Part shown: positions 17,499 through 27,074 of the stretch, one piece after another | Numbering within the stretch: position 1 is the first letter of the stretch | How the letters are laid out: every line of letters starts with the position of its first letter | Assembly (NCBI GenBank): GCA_937864425.1 | Contig: CALMJL010000086.1 | Coordinates: 1-38,657 of the forward strand | DNA length: 38,657 nucleotides | Reading direction: 5' to 3' | DNA from: an uncultured Candidatus Planktophila sp. | GTDB taxonomy: Bacteria > Actinomycetota > Actinomycetes > Nanopelagicales > Nanopelagicaceae | Made by a program: the position numbers and the translations under genes | Notes under the pieces: generated by a model | Database searches by the model: none | Told to the model about the DNA's origin: nothing | The model's input: the letters and a program-made list of their open reading frames with translations, nothing else

Positions 17499-18000
17499 AG
17501 GAACCGCGCAGCCCATCCTCGCAATTGATGGACCTGCAGGTGCTGGGAAAACAACACTTTCAGAAAATTTACAACGTGGGCTAGCGCGCCACTACTCATC
17601 GACGATTATCCATATGGATGATTTGTATGAAGGTTGGAATCGAGCGCTATCTCCATCACTTTCTGAGAAGTTATTGACAATTACTAATTCCCATAAAAAG
17701 CTGAAAGAGATATCACTTGCTCGTTACGACTGGGGTTCAGAAAGTTTCGCAGAACCTGAATTAATTCCGGCACGGCCACTTCTCATATTGGAGGGTGTTG
17801 GCTGCGGCCAACGTTCCATCCGTAATCAGCTGACTGCACTAATCTGGATTGATATTGATGAGCAGATAGGTCTGGAGCGAGTTCTTCACCGTGATGGCAC
17901 TGCAATCGAAGAAGAAATGCAGAAGTGGCTTAGGGCACAGCAGCAACACTTTATGGAAGAAGATACGAAGAAAGCGGCCGATTTCATTCTGACTACCTAG
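17464..18000 (+). CDS. P-loop nucleoside/uridine kinase-like protein
   Basis: PILAIDGPAGAGKTTLSENL Walker A, IIHMDDLYEGW; start trimmed from the ORF track (17323) to ATG 17464. Confidence 0.8.
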   Translation: MNLIDALCDLCKGTAQPILAIDGPAGAGKTTLSENLQRGLARHYSSTIIHMDDLYEGWNRALSPSLSEKLLTITNSHKKLKEISLARYDWGSESFAEPELIPARPLLILEGVGCGQRSIRNQLTALIWIDIDEQIGLERVLHRDGTAIEEEMQKWLRAQQQHFMEEDTKKAADFILTT

Positions 18001-18010
18001 AATTCTCGCT

Positions 18011-19909
18011 ATGTCAGATCTAACGGGTGAGTTAATTGATAATAGATATCAACTCACTCGCCTGATGGCAACTGGTGGAATGGCAACTATCTACGAAGCG
18101 CTCGATACCAGATTAGATCGCAAGGTTGCCGTCAAAATCATGCACGCACATCTTGCTCAAGATGAACAATTTGTTGAACGCTTTATCCGAGAAGCAAAGG
18201 CCGCGGCAGCGCTCTCTCACCCCAATATCGTTGCAGTGCAAGATCAAGGGTGGAATCAAAGCGGAATTCCAGCAATCTTTTTGGTCATGGAGCTCATCGA
18301 AGGACATACTCTTCGCGAATATCTCAACGAACAAGGCAAATTGAATTTTGCCGATGGCATTAAATTTCTTCTTCCAGTGCTGAGTGCACTTGCTGCAGCA
18401 CACAAGATTGGGATTGTTCATCGGGATTTAAAACCTGAGAACATACTTATTTCTCGAGAAGGTCGAATCAAAATTGCTGATTTTGGTTTGGCGAAAGGTC
18501 CAACTCTGGGTGGCGCAATGACTGCCGAATCCAGTGTGATCCTCGGTTCGGTTTCTTACTTATCCCCCGAACAAGTACAGCGCGGTGTTGCTGATTCTCG
18601 TAGCGATGTTTACTCAGTCGGCATCACTGCATTCGAAATCTTTACCGGAAAGAAGCCTTATGAAGGGGCTGAACCAATTCAGATTGCCTACAAACATGTA
18701 AATGAGCGAGTCCCGAAAATAAGTTCACTGGAGAATAAGGTTCCCCGTGAATTAGACGAGTTGATTTATTCGGCAACAGATCCAGATCCAGATAAACGCC
18801 CACGTGATGCAGGTGCGTTCTACGAATCACTTTCTGGCATAAGCCACTCTCTTAATCCGAATGAAAAGCAATTAAGTCTTGAACTTGATATCCCTATTGA
18901 GCCGATGCGCCCCAAGAAACAACCGAAGTCCCTTCGCAAAAAGATGCGTGAAATTTCCCAATCACTGCCGATTCCTGTGGCCACAGAAACTACTGCGGAG
19001 GTCGCAAAAAAGAAACGTGCTAGCAAACGAGTTCGGCGAAATCGCAAAATTGCATTTGGTTTAGCAGTCTTGGTTGGAATTGTTGGTTGGTATGTGCTCA
19101 TCGGGCCAGGATCACGAATTGTTGTGCCCTCGACAGTTGGCGCAAATCAATCTGAGGTAAAAGCTGCGCTCACTCCCCTTGGGCTTACTTTTCTGGTCGT
19201 AGAGAAAAGATTTAGTGAAGATATTGGTGAAGGAAGAGTCATCCAATCAATACCTGAAGCAGGTGGCCGTGTTGATCAGGGGGCAACAGTAAAACTCATT
19301 CTTTCAAAGGGGCCTGAACGATTTATTCTCCCTCAGGTAGCTGGACTCACCATTGAAACCGCACGAGCGCTCATTGGGAAGTTGCCGGTTTCACTTCAGC
19401 CAGATTCAGAAGAGTTCAATACCAAGATTCCTAAGGGATATGTCATCGAATCAGATCCACCTTCAGGCGAAAAAGTTAAACGTAGCGCGCTCGTTGTTTT
19501 GCGCGTTTCTAAAGGCATTGAACAAGTGGCTCTTGCATCATATATAGGAAAGAGTTCGGATCAAGCACTTAATGAATTACAAGATGCAGGATTTTCGGTA
19601 AAACCGAAATACGAATTTAGCGAGACTAAGCTTGCAGGAGAGGTAATCTCACAAACTCCTGTTGGCGGTGGAACTGCTGACAAAGGCTCAAAAATCACCA
19701 TTGTGATCTCTAAGGGAACTCAATATGCCTACATTCCGAATATTTTCTCAATTGAGGAAGCAAAGGCAGTGCGTGCACTGAAGGATCTAGAACTCAAGGT
19801 TGTTGTTAAGAAAATAGGAGCTAAATCAGTAAAGAAGGTCACCAATATTTCACCTAAAGTCGGCACAAAAGTGAAGCGTGGCAGCACCGTAACTATCACA
19901 GTAGGCTAA
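18011..19909 (+). CDS. Ser/Thr protein kinase with four C-terminal PASTA repeats (PknB/PknL-like)
   Basis: 632 aa; GGMATIYEALDTRLDRKVAVKIM, IVHRDLKPENILI, DFGLAKG; TM KIAFGLAVLVGIVGWYVL; four PASTA-like repeats. Confidence 0.93.
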   Translation: MSDLTGELIDNRYQLTRLMATGGMATIYEALDTRLDRKVAVKIMHAHLAQDEQFVERFIREAKAAAALSHPNIVAVQDQGWNQSGIPAIFLVMELIEGHTLREYLNEQGKLNFADGIKFLLPVLSALAAAHKIGIVHRDLKPENILISREGRIKIADFGLAKGPTLGGAMTAESSVILGSVSYLSPEQVQRGVADSRSDVYSVGITAFEIFTGKKPYEGAEPIQIAYKHVNERVPKISSLENKVPRELDELIYSATDPDPDKRPRDAGAFYESLSGISHSLNPNEKQLSLELDIPIEPMRPKKQPKSLRKKMREISQSLPIPVATETTAEVAKKKRASKRVRRNRKIAFGLAVLVGIVGWYVLIGPGSRIVVPSTVGANQSEVKAALTPLGLTFLVVEKRFSEDIGEGRVIQSIPEAGGRVDQGATVKLILSKGPERFILPQVAGLTIETARALIGKLPVSLQPDSEEFNTKIPKGYVIESDPPSGEKVKRSALVVLRVSKGIEQVALASYIGKSSDQALNELQDAGFSVKPKYEFSETKLAGEVISQTPVGGGTADKGSKITIVISKGTQYAYIPNIFSIEEAKAVRALKDLELKVVVKKIGAKSVKKVTNISPKVGTKVKRGSTVTITVG

Positions 19910-19913
19910 GCGA

Positions 19914-20783
19914 ATGCCGGCAACATCACAGCCAAAGCGACCACTGATTGGTGCCCACGTCCCAACCTCAGGCGGAATGGCCAAGCGTTCGATTGATTAT
20001 GCAGAAACTATTGCTGCAGAAGCGATTCAAGTTTTTACCTCAAATCCGCGCGGTTGGGCGATGCCAGAAACCAATCATGAAGCAGACCAACTTTTCCGAG
20101 AAAAGGCCCAAGCGTTAAAAATAGAAGCGTATGTGCATGCTCCATTTCTCATTAATTTAGGATCTCCTACTGAAGATACCTATAAAAATTCACTTGCTTC
20201 AACTGCTTACTCTCTCAAACGCGGCCAGGAAATTGGTGCGCTGGGAGTCGTTGTTCATACTGGATCTGCAGTCAAGGAAGAGAATGTGGCAACTGCCTGG
20301 AAGCAGATTAAGAAGGGTGTGATGCCCATTCTTGAATCACTCGATGACGATGCGCCTTACTTGCTTCTTGAGCCCACTGCCGGACAAGGACAATCTCTTG
20401 TAAAAAGGCTAGATGATCTCTCCCATTACCTTGATGCGCTAGAACACCATCCTAAAGTTGGAATTTGTTTAGATACCTGCCATGTTTTTGCAGCAGGTCA
20501 TGACATCGCTAAAAAAGGTGGGATGAAGGAAACGCTTGATTTACTTGTTGAGATTGCAGGTATTGAGCGTATTCAACTTATCCATGCCAACGACTCAATG
20601 GATGTGTGCGGTGCTCTGAAAGATAGGCATCAAAATATTGGAGATGGTTTTATCGGCGTTGATCCATTTGCTGAGTTGCTCGCTCATCCGGCAGTAGCCA
20701 ATGCTCCCCTCATTCTTGAAACTCCAGGTGCTGAACCTGAGCACGGCAAGGAAGTAGCACTCCTTAAGAAATTGCGCGGATGA
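19914..20783 (+). CDS. nfo: Deoxyribonuclease IV (endonuclease IV)
   Basis: 289 aa; IGAHVPTSGGMAKRSIDYAETIAAEAIQVFTSNPRGW...ICLDTCHVFAAGHDI...LIHANDS. Confidence 0.92.
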   Translation: MPATSQPKRPLIGAHVPTSGGMAKRSIDYAETIAAEAIQVFTSNPRGWAMPETNHEADQLFREKAQALKIEAYVHAPFLINLGSPTEDTYKNSLASTAYSLKRGQEIGALGVVVHTGSAVKEENVATAWKQIKKGVMPILESLDDDAPYLLLEPTAGQGQSLVKRLDDLSHYLDALEHHPKVGICLDTCHVFAAGHDIAKKGGMKETLDLLVEIAGIERIQLIHANDSMDVCGALKDRHQNIGDGFIGVDPFAELLAHPAVANAPLILETPGAEPEHGKEVALLKKLRG

Positions 20784-21649
20784 ATTCTGGGCACGCTGTA
20801 AAACTTAGATTCGCTCCACTAGCTCTCCTTGCGGTTTCTGCAGCGTGGGGCATGGCATTTGTTGTGATGAAAGATCCTATTGAAAAACAGAATGTAAATA
20901 GCTTTCTCTTTACCCGTTTTTTCTTTGCGGTAGTTGCCATGCTTGCCTTTCAACCATCTGTTCGTCATCGATTTACACGCGAGTTGGTACAGAAAGGGTT
21001 TATTGCAGGAATTTTCTTAGGCGCTGGATATATCCTGCAAACTTTAGGGCTCGCTCGAACTGGCGCAGCGATCACGGGCTTTATCACTGGACTTTACGTA
21101 GTCGCTACTCCGGTTCTTGCCGCGCTTATATTGAAGGTGAAGATTTCCCGATTCACCTGGGCTTGTGTATTCATCGCGACACTGGGATTGGCGCTGCTTT
21201 CACTCAAGGGCTGGAACGTTGGGTTCGGAGAATTTTTAATCTTTTTGTGCGCCATATCTTTTGCAGCTCACATTATTGCGCTCAGCAAGTGGAGTAATGG
21301 TTTAGATGTCTATGCCCTTACTGTTGTGCAGCTGACTACATGTGCACTGATGACTGGAATTATCTCTGTTTCGCAAGGATATAAAGCGCCGGTGAATCTC
21401 AGTGGTTGGCTCGTAGTTTTTTATACAGCGGTTGTGTGTACTGCAATCGCATTCATTGTCCAAACCTGGTCGCAAGCGCATATGTCAGCTACCAAAGTTG
21501 CCGTAATTCTGACGATGGAAGTGGTCTTTGCAGCAATCTTTGCTGTGATCTTTGGTGATGAAACTTTGACTTTTCGTGCTCTCATTGGCGGCTTACTGGT
21601 CTTGACCGCTATGTTTATGATTGTTCTCAAGGAGCCCGTTCATGATTGA
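20780..21649 (+). CDS. EamA/DMT family transporter
   Basis: 289 aa, 10-TM EamA pattern. Confidence 0.87.
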   Translation: MNSGHAVKLRFAPLALLAVSAAWGMAFVVMKDPIEKQNVNSFLFTRFFFAVVAMLAFQPSVRHRFTRELVQKGFIAGIFLGAGYILQTLGLARTGAAITGFITGLYVVATPVLAALILKVKISRFTWACVFIATLGLALLSLKGWNVGFGEFLIFLCAISFAAHIIALSKWSNGLDVYALTVVQLTTCALMTGIISVSQGYKAPVNLSGWLVVFYTAVVCTAIAFIVQTWSQAHMSATKVAVILTMEVVFAAIFAVIFGDETLTFRALIGGLLVLTAMFMIVLKEPVHD

Positions 21650-22676
21650 TTTGCGTTCAGATACAGTGACAAAACCTTCACCCGAAATGCGTGCTGCCAT
21701 GGCAGCTGCTGCAGTCGGCGATGATGTTTACGGCGATGATCCCACCGTCAACTCGCTAGAAGAGCGAGTTGCAGAACTTTTTGGCCATGAAGCAGCGCTC
21801 TTCTGTCCGACCGGATCACTTGCCAATCAATTATCAATTCGCACATTGGTAAATCCAGGAGAAGAGTTACTCACCGAAACTCGATCCCACATTGTCCGAG
21901 CTGAATTAGGCGCCGGAGCAACCTTTAGTGGAATTACCACGCGAACATGGCCAGCAGAAGATGGTCTGCTTCGCGCTGCAGATCCACTTGCAATTGCTCA
22001 TGAAAACGCTGGTCCATATCTCGTCTCTACTGCGGCTATTGCTGTTGAAAACACCCACAACTTTGGCGGTGGAACAGTTCAACCAATCACAGAAATCGAA
22101 AAATTATCAAAGGAAGCGCATGCGCGAGGAATTGCACTCCATCTCGATGGCGCGCGAATTTGGAATGCGCATGTCGCATCTGGCATTGGCTTTGCAGACT
22201 ACGGAAAACATTTTGACACCATTAGCGTCTGCCTCTCCAAGGGGTTGGGTGCACCGATTGGATCTCTGATGATCTCTACACGCGCGCGAGTCGCAACCGC
22301 CCGAATTTGGCGCAAGCGATATGGAGCTGGGATGCGCCAAGTGGGAATCATTGCTGCAGCGGGACATTACGCGCTCGATCACAACATCAAGCGACTTGCC
22401 GACGACCACTCCCGGGCGCACAAGATTGCCATCGCTCTCGCAGCTATTGATTCCTCGCTCGTGGATCCCAAGAAAGTTTCCACAAATATTGTCGGATTAG
22501 ATTTATCGCATATTGGAATAACAGCCACTGAACTGAGTGATCGTTGTAAAAATTCTGGTGTATTGATCAGCGCGCTCGGAAAACATTATGCACGCCTAGT
22601 AACACATCTTGATTTTGACGATGCGCAATGCGATGAAGCTATTTCGATATTACAGCGCGCCTTCGTGGCGAAGTAA
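21642..22676 (+). CDS. ltaE: Low-specificity threonine aldolase
   Basis: MIDLRSDTVTKPSPEMRAAMAAAAVGDDVYGDDPTVNSLEE; PLP Lys region SVCLSKGLGAPIGS; start trimmed to 21642. Confidence 0.93.
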   Translation: MIDLRSDTVTKPSPEMRAAMAAAAVGDDVYGDDPTVNSLEERVAELFGHEAALFCPTGSLANQLSIRTLVNPGEELLTETRSHIVRAELGAGATFSGITTRTWPAEDGLLRAADPLAIAHENAGPYLVSTAAIAVENTHNFGGGTVQPITEIEKLSKEAHARGIALHLDGARIWNAHVASGIGFADYGKHFDTISVCLSKGLGAPIGSLMISTRARVATARIWRKRYGAGMRQVGIIAAAGHYALDHNIKRLADDHSRAHKIAIALAAIDSSLVDPKKVSTNIVGLDLSHIGITATELSDRCKNSGVLISALGKHYARLVTHLDFDDAQCDEAISILQRAFVAK

Positions 22677-23144
22677 CCATTCTTTCTTTGAAAGCCCGTA
22701 GGCATAATTTCCTAGTGATCCACCTGTCTTGACGATTCGGTGGCATGGAACTATCAGAACTATTGCATTTTTGGCGCATGCACTTCCTGCAGCACGCACC
22801 GCAGCAGGACTACCCGCTTTTTGAGCTAACTCTGCGTACGAAATTACTTTTCCAGGAGCTACTCGCTTCATTGCCTTCCATGCTGCTTGAGAAAAATTTC
22901 CACCTGGCTGACGAACTTGAATGGAATTGAGGGCACGCACATCCCCATCAAAGTAGTCGGCGATTACAGTGCTGATTACTGGAATTTTTGAAACTGACTT
23001 AATCTCTTTTGCAGCATCTTCCTCACTTAAACTTTCGCGTAGTGATTTGAGAGTAGATAAATTGGCAGCCAGAACGATGTCGCGATCTGCAATTACATGG
23101 AGTTTTCCAACTGGAGTGGGAATTGAAGTCAAGAGCAGAGTCAT
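22650..23144 (-). CDS. ogt: Methylated-DNA--protein-cysteine S-methyltransferase
   Basis: 164 aa; GKVISYAELAQKAGSPAAVRAAGSACAKNAIVLIVPCHRIVKTGGSLGNYAYG. Confidence 0.93.
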   Translation of the reverse strand: MTLLLTSIPTPVGKLHVIADRDIVLAANLSTLKSLRESLSEEDAAKEIKSVSKIPVISTVIADYFDGDVRALNSIQVRQPGGNFSQAAWKAMKRVAPGKVISYAELAQKAGSPAAVRAAGSACAKNAIVLIVPCHRIVKTGGSLGNYAYGLSKKEWLLRHEGAL

Positions 23145-23152
23145 GTTAAAAA

Positions 23153-24508
23153 TTAGCGATCGCGCAACATTTCAGCAACCAAGAACGACAGTTCAAGCGA
23201 TTGCGAATGATTGAGGCGTGGATCGCAGGCAGTTTCGTAACGAGATTCAAGATCCTTTTCAGAAACTTGGTTTCCACCACCTAGACACTCGGTGACATCA
23301 TCGCCGGTAAGCTCAATATGAATTCCACCGGGATGGGTTCCGAGTTTCTTATGCACTTCAAAGAATCCACGAACTTCATCAAGAACATCTTCAAATTGAC
23401 GGGTCTTATAGCCATTCTTAGTTTCGAAGGTATTTCCGTGCATAGGATCGCATACCCACAAAACCTGTGCTCCGCTCTTTGTTACACCTTCAACGAGAGC
23501 AGGGAGGACTTCGCGAATCTTTCCAGCGCCCATCCGCGTAATAAAGGTAAGTCGACCTGGTTCACGATCGGGGTTCAAAGTATTTACGAGAGCTAACGCC
23601 TCTTCGACCGTTGTTTTAGGTCCAAGCTTCACTCCTATTGGATTTCGCACCTTTGATGCGAAGTCGACGTGCGCACCATCGAGTTGCCTGGTGCGCTCTC
23701 CAATCCAAATAAAGTGGCCCGAAACATCGTAAGGAAGTTGGGTGCGTGAATCAATACGTGTGAGCGCTTTCTCGTATTCAATAATGAGCGCTTCGTGGCT
23801 GGCAAAGAAATCAACCGCTTTAAATTGTTCCGGGTCGACTCCAGCAGATTCCATAAATGCTAAAGCGCGACCAATCTCATTCGCCATCTGCTCATATTTC
23901 TCACCAAATTGGGAATCTCGTATAAATCCCTTGTTCCATTCGTGGACGCGTCGCAAATCTGCAAAACCACCTTGCGTAAATGCACGGACTAAGTTGAGCG
24001 TTGCTGCAGATGTGTTGTAAACACGTACCAATCTATTGGGGTCAGGAGTGCGTGCGCTCTCAGTGAATTCAATGTCATTGACTGCATCGCCGCGATAAGC
24101 CGGTAATGTGACATCTCCGCGAGTCTCTGTGTCATTTGAACGTGGCTTGGCAAATTGTCCCGCCATACGTCCAACTTTTATTACGGGCAAACTCGAGTAG
24201 TACTGCAAAACAGCAGCCATTTGCAAAATTGTCTTAATGCGATTGCGAATGGAATCTGCTGTTGCCGATGCGAAAGTTTCAGCACAGTCTCCACCTTGCA
24301 ACCAGAATGCGCGACCTGCTGCTGCCTCTGCAATTCTCGACTTGAGATCATCACACTCTCCTGCAAAGACAAGAGGTGGCAGAGCTTTAAGTTCGGCAAC
24401 CGCCTTTGCTAATGGAGCACCATCTTTTCCACCTGGCCATTGAGGTTGTTGCGCAGCGACTAGCCCTTCATTAAAAAGGGAAGCAAGCGAAGGTGCCGAT
24501 GAATTCAT
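23153..24508 (-). CDS. aroG: Class II 3-deoxy-7-phosphoheptulonate synthase (DAHP synthase)
   Basis: About 451 aa; AFWLQGGDCAETFA, KVGRMAGQFAKPRS, WVCDPMHGNTFETKNGYKTR. Start at second Met preferred (ORF track 24514). Confidence 0.93.
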   Translation of the reverse strand: MNSSAPSLASLFNEGLVAAQQPQWPGGKDGAPLAKAVAELKALPPLVFAGECDDLKSRIAEAAAGRAFWLQGGDCAETFASATADSIRNRIKTILQMAAVLQYYSSLPVIKVGRMAGQFAKPRSNDTETRGDVTLPAYRGDAVNDIEFTESARTPDPNRLVRVYNTSAATLNLVRAFTQGGFADLRRVHEWNKGFIRDSQFGEKYEQMANEIGRALAFMESAGVDPEQFKAVDFFASHEALIIEYEKALTRIDSRTQLPYDVSGHFIWIGERTRQLDGAHVDFASKVRNPIGVKLGPKTTVEEALALVNTLNPDREPGRLTFITRMGAGKIREVLPALVEGVTKSGAQVLWVCDPMHGNTFETKNGYKTRQFEDVLDEVRGFFEVHKKLGTHPGGIHIELTGDDVTECLGGGNQVSEKDLESRYETACDPRLNHSQSLELSFLVAEMLRDR

Positions 24509-24533
24509 GGTCATAAGAGTAGAGAGTTCGCTA

Positions 24534-24554
24534 TTAATCTCGCGATGAGATTAA
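24534..24554. repeat. Perfect 8-bp inverted repeat, 5-nt loop, between pfkA and aroG
   Basis: TTAATCTC-GCGAT-GAGATTAA; the pfkA stop codon lies in one arm. Confidence 0.6.
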
Positions 24555-25576
24555 CCAAAGAACGAGGTGATCTCCTCGTAGCGCTCAACTGGCACGGTCT
24601 TTAAGACATCTGTCGCGGATGCCAAAGGCACACGGGCGATGGTGGTGCCATGCAGCGCCATCATCTTTCCGAAATCGCCTTCGTGAACCGCTGTGATTGC
24701 TTCAAGTCCAAAGCGTGAGCTAAGAACACGGTCGAAAGCAGATGGTGAACCACCGCGTTGAATATGACCGAGAACGGTGCAACGAGTTTGATAACCAGTC
24801 TTTGTTTCGATCTCTTTTGCTAACCAATCGCCAATTCCAGAGAGTTGTACGTGTCCAAAGGCATCGAGTGGCTGATCTTTGGTGACCATATCGCCATCTT
24901 GAGGAATAGCACCTTCTGCGATGACAATAATTGGTGCAGTACCAGTTTTAAAGCGTGACTTTACATAGTCACAAACTTTTTCAACAGAAAATTTTACTTC
25001 TGGAATCAAAATACAAGCAGCATCACCAGCAAGACCAGAGTGAAGTGCAATCCATCCAGCGTGACGCCCCATTACTTCGACAATGAGAGGACGGTGGTGA
25101 GATTCTGCAGTTGTGTGGAGGCGATCAATTGCTTCCATTGCAATATTTACAGCTGTATCAAATCCAAATGTGAAATCTGTGTTATTAAGGTCGTTATCGA
25201 TTGTCTTTGGGACGCCTACAACTTTGACGCCAAGAGCATCTAATTTGGTTGCAACACCGAGGGTATCTTCGCCACCAATTGCAACAAGGACATCAATTCC
25301 CTGATCTGCGAGATTCTGCTTAATACGCTCTACGCCATTTTCAATCTTAAATGGGTTGGTGCGAGAAGAACCGAGAATGGTTCCGCCTTTGGCCAGAATT
25401 GGTTTCACTGTTGCCAAATCAAGCGGCATGGTGAGCGCCTCAAGCGGGCCCTTCCAACCATCACGGAAACCTACAAATTCATATCCGTATTCTTTGATTC
25501 CTTTTGTGACCACGCCACGAATGACTCCATTAAGTCCAGGGCAATCTCCGCCCCCAGTAAGAATTCCAATACGCAT
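24551..25576 (-). CDS. pfkA: 6-phosphofructokinase (residue pattern of the PPi-dependent type)
   Basis: MRIGILTGGGDCPGLNGVIRGVV, AIGGEDTLGVA, PKTIDNDLNNTDFTFGFDTA; start trimmed to 25576 with SD GGAG. Confidence 0.92.
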   Translation of the reverse strand: MRIGILTGGGDCPGLNGVIRGVVTKGIKEYGYEFVGFRDGWKGPLEALTMPLDLATVKPILAKGGTILGSSRTNPFKIENGVERIKQNLADQGIDVLVAIGGEDTLGVATKLDALGVKVVGVPKTIDNDLNNTDFTFGFDTAVNIAMEAIDRLHTTAESHHRPLIVEVMGRHAGWIALHSGLAGDAACILIPEVKFSVEKVCDYVKSRFKTGTAPIIVIAEGAIPQDGDMVTKDQPLDAFGHVQLSGIGDWLAKEIETKTGYQTRCTVLGHIQRGGSPSAFDRVLSSRFGLEAITAVHEGDFGKMMALHGTTIARVPLASATDVLKTVPVERYEEITSFFG

Positions 25577-25658
25577 TACACCGCTCCAAAATAAAGAGAA
25601 ATCAGGCAGATAAGCCCTGCTGTGGTCAACATTGACGAGCACAGTCTAGCCTTTGCGC

Positions 25659-27074
25659 ATGGCTGCATCTGACATCCCGCTAGTTGCGGGCGTAGATTCA
25701 TCAACGCAATCCGTAAAAGTTGTGATTCGTCGCGCAGATACTGGTGAGTTAATTCGCCAAGGGCGCGCACCACATCCTGACGGCACCGAGGTAGATCCAG
25801 TTCATTGGATATCCGCACTTGATTCTGCAATCGCTGCAGCAGGCGGATTAGCCGATGTTGCCGCCATCGCAATTGGTGGGCAGCAACACGGAATGGTGGC
25901 ACTAGATAAGAACGGTGACGTAATTCGTCCCGCACTTCTCTGGAACGACACTCGCTCTGCGGAAAGCGCTACTGCTCTTAATCAAGAACTCGGAGGAGAT
26001 GCAGCAACCGCACAACAAGTTGGATCGGTGCTTGTTGCTTCTTTTACTGCAACAAAATTGCGGTGGTTAGCAGATCACGAAAAAGCAAACGCCGAAAAGG
26101 TTACAGCAGTTGCCCTGCCTCACGATTATCTTTCCTGGAAATTGCAAGGCAGTTCAGATTTCTCTCAACTATTCACTGATAGATCTGATGCTTCTGGAAC
26201 TGGCTATTTTGATCCGGTTGCTTCGCAGTATCGAAATGATATTTTGGCGAAAGCACTGCGTACTGATCGAACGATTTCAACTCCAACAATTATCGCTCCA
26301 AATAAATTTGGCGGAAGCACCAAGGCTGGTATTCCGATTGCAGCTGGGGCTGGCGATAATGCGGCAGCCGCTCTCGGAGTTCAGGCAGAGCCTGGAGATG
26401 TAGTTGTCTCGCTTGGGACAAGTGGTACTGCATTTGCAGTATCTGATTCACCAACCCATGATTCAAGTGGCGCCGTTGCAGGCTTTGCTGATGCAACGGG
26501 AAGATTTCTTCCACTTGTGTGCACACTTAATGCAGCCCGTATTCTCGATGCTGCGACCAGAATTCTTGGCAAAACTCATGATGAAGTTGGCGCGTTGGCG
26601 CTGCAAGCAAATCCTGGAGCGCATGGCTTAACTCTGCTTCCATATTTTGAAGGAGAACGAACTCCTAATCGTCCTCAAGCAACCGGAGTTTTCGCCGGCA
26701 TGAATCTTAAAAATTCGAATCCTGAAGATATTGCGCGTGCCATGATTGAAGGAATGCTCTGTGGTTTAGTTGATGCAGTAGATGCGCTTGTTTCACTTGG
26801 AGTAAATGTGAAGCGAGTTCTACTCATTGGTGGTGCAGCAAAAAATCCTGCAATTGCACACATTGCATCTTCTCTCTTTGGACGAGAAGTATTGGTGCCA
26901 CAACCTGGTGAATATGTTGCAGACGGCGCAGCACGACAAGCTGCGTGGGCGTTATCAGGTAACTCAACTCCTCCCCGATGGAATTTAGGAGAAGTAACTT
27001 CAACAATCGCTCCCGCTACTCCAGACGTTGTTGCTCACTACCGAGTACTGCGAGATCGCACTCAAACATGGTGA
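25659..27074 (+). CDS. xylB: Xylulokinase (FGGY family)
   Basis: [73 protein letters not shown]. Confidence 0.9.
   Translation: MAASDIPLVAGVDSSTQSVKVVIRRADTGELIRQGRAPHPDGTEVDPVHWISALDSAIAAAGGLADVAAIAIGGQQHGMVALDKNGDVIRPALLWNDTRSAESATALNQELGGDAATAQQVGSVLVASFTATKLRWLADHEKANAEKVTAVALPHDYLSWKLQGSSDFSQLFTDRSDASGTGYFDPVASQYRNDILAKALRTDRTISTPTIIAPNKFGGSTKAGIPIAAGAGDNAAAALGVQAEPGDVVVSLGTSGTAFAVSDSPTHDSSGAVAGFADATGRFLPLVCTLNAARILDAATRILGKTHDEVGALALQANPGAHGLTLLPYFEGERTPNRPQATGVFAGMNLKNSNPEDIARAMIEGMLCGLVDAVDALVSLGVNVKRVLLIGGAAKNPAIAHIASSLFGREVLVPQPGEYVADGAARQAAWALSGNSTPPRWNLGEVTSTIAPATPDVVAHYRVLRDRTQTW

Noticed and set aside
25576-25935. 119-aa minus-strand ORF over the xylB start
   Set aside because: Antisense to the conserved N-terminus of xylulokinase; composition not protein-like.
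26290-26572. Overlapping ORFs antisense to xylB
   Set aside because: Low-complexity translations (Gln/Leu rich) expected from antisense frames of a conserved gene.
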